Below are positions 6,006-10,270 of a DNA stretch of 10,270 bases, one piece after another (position 1 is the stretch's first letter; each line of letters begins with the position of its first letter). This DNA is from an uncultured Ruminococcus sp. (lineage in GTDB: Bacteria; Bacillota; Clostridia; Oscillospirales; Ruminococcaceae): positions 1-10,270 of the forward strand of contig CAADWP010000159.1 in NCBI GenBank assembly GCA_900752785.1, read 5' to 3'. The translations under genes were made by a program, and so were the position numbers. Below the pieces are notes generated by a model. It was not told the DNA's origin, ran no database searches, and saw only the letters and a list, made by a program, of their open reading frames with translations.

Positions 6006-6479
6006 TCAGCGTTTTCTGAAAAGCAGCTTTCCGAATATTAAGCCGAATATGCATCCTCCCAGATGCACGATCAACGGTTCAAGCAATCCCAAAAGCATCA
6101 GCAAGCATACGGCAGCTCCGTCCCAGTGACCTTCTTTGGGCTGTGTGAAAAACACTGCATATCCAAACGGTATAAGGAATACCGCAAGCATTATTCCTGC
6201 CTGAATACGCATACTTAACCATATCCGCCGGGTATGGGAGTCAAGCAGCTTATCGCTTTTTCTTTTCCGCATCACTGCGAAATAATATACCGCCGGAACT
6301 GCAAAAAGCATCAATCTTGCAATACATCTCACTTCAAGCATAACGTTGGATATATCTTCAAAAGAACAAATAAATCCAAACGTAAAAATAAAAGGAATAA
6401 TACACGACACGATCGTTGTCTGTATCGCGGACTTTTTTTCGCTGTCTGAATCTAAATTCTGAATTTTTTTATCAGGCAT
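6006..6479 (-). CDS. Uncharacterised multi-pass membrane protein inside the his operon
   Basis: I do not recognise this family. The 157-residue protein has a polar, charged N-terminal 18 residues, then about four hydrophobic segments (near 21-40, 52-70, 93-111 and 121-150). The basic loop RKRKSDK at 71-77 and the basic end FRKR point to cytoplasmic placement by the positive-inside rule. No signal peptide, lipobox or catalytic motif is visible. Glycines and a PLIVHLGG stretch mark the last hydrophobic region. The start at 6479 is supported by AGGAG 8 nt upstream. It lies 23 bp after hisA and 30 bp before hisF with the same orientation, so it should be on the his transcript. It does not resemble the other membrane protein in the block (4782-5159). 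Transport or a passenger role are both possible. Confidence 0.75.
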   Translation of the reverse strand: MPDKKIQNLDSDSEKKSAIQTTIVSCIIPFIFTFGFICSFEDISNVMLEVRCIARLMLFAVPAVYYFAVMRKRKSDKLLDSHTRRIWLSMRIQAGIMLAVFLIPFGYAVFFTQPKEGHWDGAAVCLLMLLGLLEPLIVHLGGCIFGLIFGKLLFRKR

Positions 6480-6502
6480 TTTTCAGTCTCCTATTCACAA
6501 AC

Positions 6503-7231
6503 TTACCTTTCAACGGCATATTCAACCGCTTCTTTAAGATTCAGCGTCCCTTTATAAATAGATTTTCCGCAGATAGTGCCATACAATCCCATTTCCTTAC
6601 AGGCAATAATATCGTCCATTGTATGAACGCCGCCGCTTGCCACGATATTTGCCCGCCCCTCCGTCGCATCCGCAAGAGCTTTAAGCTGTTCTTTATTTAC
6701 TCCGGAAAGAGTACCGTCCTTGGAAATATCCGTAAAAATAAAGTATTTTACTCCGACCGATATCATCCTTTCCGCAAGGTCGATATAGTTCACATCGGAG
6801 GCTTCAAGCCAGCCTTCTGTAGCGACCATTCCGTTAACAGCGTCGATCCCGACAACGATCTTTTCGCTGCCGAATTTCTCGACCGCATCGCGGACAAGCT
6901 TCGGATCTTTCAGAGCAACGGAACCGAGTATTACCCTTGAAATCCCCATTTTCAGGTATTCTTCAATAGCCGCGAGACTGCGTATCCCTCCGCCAAGCTC
7001 GACTTTAAGGTTCGTTTTTTCCGCAACGTCGGTATAAATTTTAGTATTTACGGGTCTACCCTCTTTTGCGCCGTCAAGATCTACCATATGGATCCATTCC
7101 GCTCCTGCAGCTTCAAAGCTCCGCGCTGTTTCAAGGTAATCTGAAGCGACCTTTTCAACGGTTGAAAAATCTCCCTTGAACAGCCTTACACAGTTTCCGT
7201 CCTTTATGTCGATTGCAGGAAGTATTATCAT
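6503..7231 (-). CDS. hisA: ProFAR isomerase HisA
   Basis: HisA (phosphoribosylformimino-5-aminoimidazole carboxamide ribotide isomerase) performs the Amadori rearrangement of ProFAR to PRFAR. The 242-residue (beta/alpha)8 barrel has the catalytic Asp8 (ILPAID) and Asp130 (VGID), the phosphate loops ELGGGIR at 78-84 and VASGGV at 197-202, and FTDISKDGT at 166-174. Length is normal, and the residues fit HisA rather than the related HisF. The start ATG overlaps the hisH stop in an ATGA arrangement (7228-7231), indicating coupled translation. Confidence 0.97.
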   Translation of the reverse strand: MIILPAIDIKDGNCVRLFKGDFSTVEKVASDYLETARSFEAAGAEWIHMVDLDGAKEGRPVNTKIYTDVAEKTNLKVELGGGIRSLAAIEEYLKMGISRVILGSVALKDPKLVRDAVEKFGSEKIVVGIDAVNGMVATEGWLEASDVNYIDLAERMISVGVKYFIFTDISKDGTLSGVNKEQLKALADATEGRANIVASGGVHTMDDIIACKEMGLYGTICGKSIYKGTLNLKEAVEYAVER

Positions 7232-7833
7232 TTCAAAAGACCTCCGAAATTTCTTAATATTTTCAAACCCGTTTCACCGCTTTTTTCGGGGTGGAACTGC
7301 GCGCCGTAAACGAACTTTCCGTCATAAACAAGCGCTGGAACCCGTCCCCCGTAAGTACAGTATGCGGCAATATTCCTGTCCTCACAGCAAGCCTTATAGC
7401 TGTGAACAAAATATACGTATTCATCGCCGCCGATTCCGTCAAGCAGCGGACAGTCATTGAGCTTTTCAAGCTTATTCCAGCCCATATGTGGGATTATCAG
7501 CTCAGGCTCGTCCATTTTGCGGACGCTTCCGCCGATAAGTCCAAGACCGCTGCATTCCTCAAACTCATAACCCTTGTCGAAAATAAGCTGCATTCCGAGA
7601 CAAATGCCAAGAAAAGGCTTCCGTGCAGTTTCTTCCTTTATGGTTTCGATAAGCCCTGTTGCCGTCAGCTTTTCCATAGCTGCAGGAAATGCTCCGACGC
7701 CGGGTAATATTACTCCGTCTGCAGCTTTTACAGAGTCAGCGTCCGAAACGAGCGCATTCTCCAAACCAAGATAATCAAGAGCGTTTTTCACGCTGAAAAT
7801 ATTTCCTGCGCCGTAATCAATAATTGCGATCAT
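7228..7833 (-). CDS. hisH: Imidazole glycerol phosphate synthase glutaminase subunit HisH
   Basis: HisH hydrolyses glutamine and channels ammonia into HisF. The 201-residue class I amidotransferase shows nucleophile Cys78 in GICLGMQ, the oxyanion strand PGVG at 44-47, and the His181/Glu183 dyad in QFHPEKSG. The ATG at 7833 is preferred over the TTG one codon earlier, because AAAGGAG ends 7 nt upstream of the ATG and only 4 nt before the TTG. The hisB stop and this ATG share one base (TGATG), typical of coupled reading. The next gene, hisA, overlaps by 4 bp. Confidence 0.96.
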   Translation of the reverse strand: MIAIIDYGAGNIFSVKNALDYLGLENALVSDADSVKAADGVILPGVGAFPAAMEKLTATGLIETIKEETARKPFLGICLGMQLIFDKGYEFEECSGLGLIGGSVRKMDEPELIIPHMGWNKLEKLNDCPLLDGIGGDEYVYFVHSYKACCEDRNIAAYCTYGGRVPALVYDGKFVYGAQFHPEKSGETGLKILRNFGGLLK

Positions 7834-8426
7834 CAAAGAACTCCTTTCGTCGAAAGAGTTGAACCATCCGAATTAAAAGCCGCTGCCGTTTTAAGAGCGT
7901 GAGCGACAGACTTATAGATTGCCTCGGCCTTATGGTGATCGTTGCTGCCGTAAAGCAGGTTTATATGCAGCGTCATACCCGAATTAAAGGCAAATGCACG
8001 GAAAAATTCCTCTGTCATGCAGAGATCGTAGCCGCCGCAGCTCTGATTAGTAAACGGACAGTTAAATACAAGGAACGGACGGTTGCTCAGGTCAAGGCTT
8101 GCCATTGCAAGAGCCTCGTCCATAGGAATATAAGCCGTCCCATAACGGATTATTCCCGATTTATCGCCCAATGCCTTATAAAGAGCCTGCCCGAGAGCAA
8201 TTCCGGTATCCTCTATCGTATGGTGACAATCTACATGAATATCACCTTTTACTCTGATAGTCATGCTGATTCCGCTGTGAACGGAAAGAGCGGTGAGCAT
8301 ATGGTCGAAAAAGCCGATCCCTGTGGAAATTTCAGCGTTTCCCCTGCCGTCAAGCTCCGCGCAGACATAAATATCCGTTTCCTTTGTCCTGCGTCCTACC
8401 TCTCCGCGTCTGATAATTTTATCCAT
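7833..8426 (-). CDS. hisB: Imidazoleglycerol-phosphate dehydratase HisB
   Basis: HisB removes water from imidazole glycerol phosphate to give imidazole acetol phosphate; it is a manganese enzyme that assembles from many subunits. The 197-residue monofunctional form carries the family motifs in order: FDHML at 40-44, HHTIED at 68-73, DEALAM at 103-108, SNDHHKAEA at 161-169 and LSTKG at 191-195. There is no fused histidinol-phosphatase domain as in E. coli, so that step must be encoded elsewhere. A GGAGG site lies just upstream, inside the end of hisC, with which it overlaps by 8 bp. Confidence 0.97.
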   Translation of the reverse strand: MDKIIRRGEVGRRTKETDIYVCAELDGRGNAEISTGIGFFDHMLTALSVHSGISMTIRVKGDIHVDCHHTIEDTGIALGQALYKALGDKSGIIRYGTAYIPMDEALAMASLDLSNRPFLVFNCPFTNQSCGGYDLCMTEEFFRAFAFNSGMTLHINLLYGSNDHHKAEAIYKSVAHALKTAAAFNSDGSTLSTKGVL

Positions 8427-9483
8427 TTATGATCTCCTCCAGAGCCGCAAAAAGCTTCTCCATTTCTTCGGGCGTACCCACGGTTACCCTCAGATAATCA
8501 CGAATTATCGGCTTATTCCAGTACCGAACATAAATATGCCGTTTTTTCAGTTCCTCGACAACATACTGCGCCGGCTTTTTCAGCGGACTTGCAAAAATAA
8601 AATTACTCATAGAATCCGTAAAAGTGAAGCCAAGCTCAGAAAGACGTTTTTTTGAGCTTTCCCTCGTTTCAATTATTTTATTAACAGTTTCGGTAAAATA
8701 TTTTTTATCTCGAACAGCCTCTGCGCCGCAAAGCTGGGTTACAGTATTCATGGTGTAGGAATTTATCGAGAATTTCACATCGTTCATATATCCGATAAGC
8801 TTCTCACTGCCCATAGCAAAGCCTATCCTCATACCTGCCATTGAACGCGATTTCGAGAAAGTCTGCACCACAAGAAGATTCTCGTACTTATCAATAAGCG
8901 AAAGACAGCTTTCGCCGCCGAAGTCGATATACGCTTCATCAATAATAACCACAGAATCGGGATTCGCCCTGATAATATCTTCAAGCATATCGACGCCTGC
9001 AAGAACGCCTGTGGGAGCGTTTGGATTGGCGATAACGATACCGCCGTTAGGACATTTATAATCCTCGGGATTAATAGTGAAGTCGCTCCGAAGCGGCTTT
9101 ACCTCGTAGGGAATGCGGTAAACATCTGCCCATACATCGTAGAAAGAATACGTAATATCGGGAAAAAGTATAGGTTTATCAGATCCGAAAAATGTCATGA
9201 ACGCCATTGCCAGAACATCATCCGAACCGACTCCAACAAACACGTTTCCGCGCTTTAATCCGTAATTTTCTGCGATCGCATCAACAAGAACGGAAGCATC
9301 GGGATCAGGATAAAGACGCATCCTGCCGCAGTCAAAATCGTCAAGGATCCTGCGCACTCCCGGTGCAGGAGGATATGGGTTTTCATTTGTATTCAGCTTT
9401 ATAACTCCGCTTTCCTGCGGCTGTTCTCCTGGGACATACGGCACAACACGGCGCACATAGCTTTCCCATTTATTTTCGATCAT
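8419..9483 (-). CDS. hisC: Histidinol-phosphate aminotransferase HisC
   Basis: HisC transfers an amino group from glutamate to imidazole acetol phosphate, giving histidinol phosphate. The 354-residue class I/II PLP enzyme has NTNENPYPP at 31-39, the NPNAPTG loop at 153-159, DEAYIDF at 182-188, the PLP lysine Lys211 in TFSKSRSMAGMRIG, and the carboxylate-binding Arg332 in LRVTVGT. The ATG at 9483 is chosen because GAGGAG (9492-9497) is 8 nt upstream; a GTG at 9492 would touch that site. It lies 18 bp after hisD and overlaps hisB by 8 bp. Operon context makes histidine the clear substrate, although related enzymes can also accept aromatic substrates. Confidence 0.95.
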   Translation of the reverse strand: MIENKWESYVRRVVPYVPGEQPQESGVIKLNTNENPYPPAPGVRRILDDFDCGRMRLYPDPDASVLVDAIAENYGLKRGNVFVGVGSDDVLAMAFMTFFGSDKPILFPDITYSFYDVWADVYRIPYEVKPLRSDFTINPEDYKCPNGGIVIANPNAPTGVLAGVDMLEDIIRANPDSVVIIDEAYIDFGGESCLSLIDKYENLLVVQTFSKSRSMAGMRIGFAMGSEKLIGYMNDVKFSINSYTMNTVTQLCGAEAVRDKKYFTETVNKIIETRESSKKRLSELGFTFTDSMSNFIFASPLKKPAQYVVEELKKRHIYVRYWNKPIIRDYLRVTVGTPEEMEKLFAALEEIING

Positions 9484-9491
9484 TGACGCCA

Positions 9492-9497
9492 CTCCTC
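9492..9497 (-). promoter_or_regulatory. Ribosome binding site that sets the hisC start
   Basis: GAGGAG on the minus strand lies 8 nt before the ATG at 9483 and overlaps the alternative GTG codon at 9490-9492, so the ATG is the better start. Confidence 0.7.
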
Positions 9498-9501
9498 AAA
9501 A

Positions 9502-10270
9502 TTAATCCTCAAATCTCACTTTTATTGCATTTGCATGAGCCGTCAGTCCCTCTCTCTCAGCAATAAGAACAATATCGTCCTTAGCCTCTCTGAGCGCGTC
9601 CTCGGTATAGTAGATATAGCTCGAACGCTTTGTAAAGCTTGCAACGCCAAGAGGAGAGAAGAACCGTGCCGTTCCGCTGGTAGGAAGAACGTGATTCGGA
9701 CCTGCATAGTAATCTCCGAGAGGCTCAGACGCATAATTGCCCAAGAATACCGAACCGGCATTATCAAGACTTCCGATAAGCTCCATAGGGTCTTTCATAA
9801 GCACTTCAAGATGCTCAGGAGCGATCTCATTCGCAAGCTCAACGGCGCGTTCGCGGCTGTCTGCAATAATAACTGCGCCGTAGTCCTCGAGGGATTTTTC
9901 AATTATAGCCTTGCGGGAAAGCGTTTCCTTCTGGCGGTCGATCTCCGCCATAGTCCTGTCAGCAAGCTCCTCGCTTGTTGTAACCATAATTGCGGAAGCA
10001 AGAACGTCATGCTCTGCCTGCGACATAAGATCAGCGGCAGCAAATTTCGGGTCGGCAGTCTCGTCCGCAAGCACAAGGATCTCGCTCGGACCTGCGATCA
10101 TATCAATATCTACAACTCCGTAAAGCAGCTTCTTAGCTGTTGCAACGTAGATATTTCCCGGACCTACGATCTTGTCGCATTTAGGAATTTCCTCCGTACC
10201 GTAGGCAAGAGCCGCAATAGCCTGAGCGCCGCCCGAGAGGAATACCCTATCGACTCCGCAGATAGCTGCC
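9502..10270 (-). CDS. hisD: Histidinol dehydrogenase HisD, C-terminal part, cut by the window edge
   Basis: HisD oxidises L-histidinol to L-histidine in two NAD-dependent steps, the end of the pathway. The reading frame is open to the right edge (first full codon at 10269), so about 255 C-terminal residues are visible of the roughly 430 usual for the family; the N-terminal part lies outside. Conserved pieces in order are [38 protein letters not shown], the zinc-ligand segment MSQAEHD (Gln and His), the catalytic APEHLEV (Glu and His), [18 protein letters not shown] with a further zinc Asp, and a C-terminal TAHANAI with the last zinc histidine. All expected active-site residues of this half are intact. 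The ATG at 10101 is internal to the gene and is not a start. Confidence 0.97.
   Translation of the reverse strand, partial: AAICGVDRVFLSGGAQAIAALAYGTEEIPKCDKIVGPGNIYVATAKKLLYGVVDIDMIAGPSEILVLADETADPKFAAADLMSQAEHDVLASAIMVTTSEELADRTMAEIDRQKETLSRKAIIEKSLEDYGAVIIADSRERAVELANEIAPEHLEVLMKDPMELIGSLDNAGSVFLGNYASEPLGDYYAGPNHVLPTSGTARFFSPLGVASFTKRSSYIYYTEDALREAKDDIVLIAEREGLTAHANAIKVRFED

Noticed and set aside
5193..6041. Long open frame (282 codons) on the plus strand across hisF
   Set aside because: It is wholly antisense to a clear hisF with intact catalytic residues, and its translation shows no recognisable motif or ribosome site.
4782..6479. The two membrane proteins as a toxin-immunity or phage-defence pair
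   Set aside because: They are separated by hisF, share no similarity, and no toxin, nuclease or regulator is present; operon position alone does not make a defence system.
9502..10101. hisD starting at the ATG at 10101
   Set aside because: The frame stays open and conserved to the window edge ([23 protein letters not shown]), so this methionine is internal.
10102..10270. Histidine T-box or attenuator leader for the his operon
   Set aside because: The right edge is still inside hisD, so any leader lies outside the window and cannot be judged.

Overview
The window looks like chromosomal DNA of a low-to-moderate GC member of the Clostridia, most likely Oscillospirales / Ruminococcus-like. The signs are AGGAGG-type ribosome sites before most genes, a MurT-GatD pair (D-glutamate amidation of lipid II, a Gram-positive trait), a threonine/proline-rich lipoprotein linker of the kind common in Ruminococcus, and a compact his operon with separate hisI and hisE. 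The genus is inferred from style and content, not proven.

There are three transcription blocks. (1) Leftward, about 2957 down to 125: a left-handed beta-helix (GlmU C-terminal-like) protein, then murT, then gatD. MurT and GatD together turn the D-glutamate of the lipid II stem peptide into D-isoglutamine. A strong inverted repeat lies past the end of gatD (34-70), and an intercistronic hairpin lies between the beta-helix gene and murT (2230-2257). (2) Rightward, 3083-4108: a single gene for a secreted SGNH/GDSL-type lipoprotein on a Thr/Pro-rich linker, with a recognisable extended -10 promoter at 3009-3037 in the divergent intergenic region. (3) Leftward, from beyond the right edge down to 4109: a histidine operon in the order hisD (partial), hisC, hisB, hisH, hisA, small membrane protein, hisF, SdpI-like membrane protein, hisI, hisE. 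Most neighbours overlap or lie within about 30 bp, so the whole block probably forms one transcript whose promoter and leader are off-window.

The his genes cover the pathway from PR-ATP hydrolysis (hisE) and PR-AMP opening (hisI), through isomerisation (hisA) and imidazole glycerol phosphate synthesis (hisH + hisF), to dehydration (hisB), transamination (hisC) and the final oxidation (hisD). hisG/hisZ and a histidinol-phosphatase are not in view. Two unrelated small membrane proteins sit in the middle of the operon; they are the least explained content.

The window is almost fully coding: the only gene-free stretches are 1-124, 2205-2279 and 2958-3082, plus short gaps. I found no RNA genes, CRISPR arrays, insertion sequences or phage genes, and no strong case for a wholly new system. 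The best leads are the two operon-embedded membrane proteins and the stand-alone GlmU-like acyltransferase beside murT-gatD.
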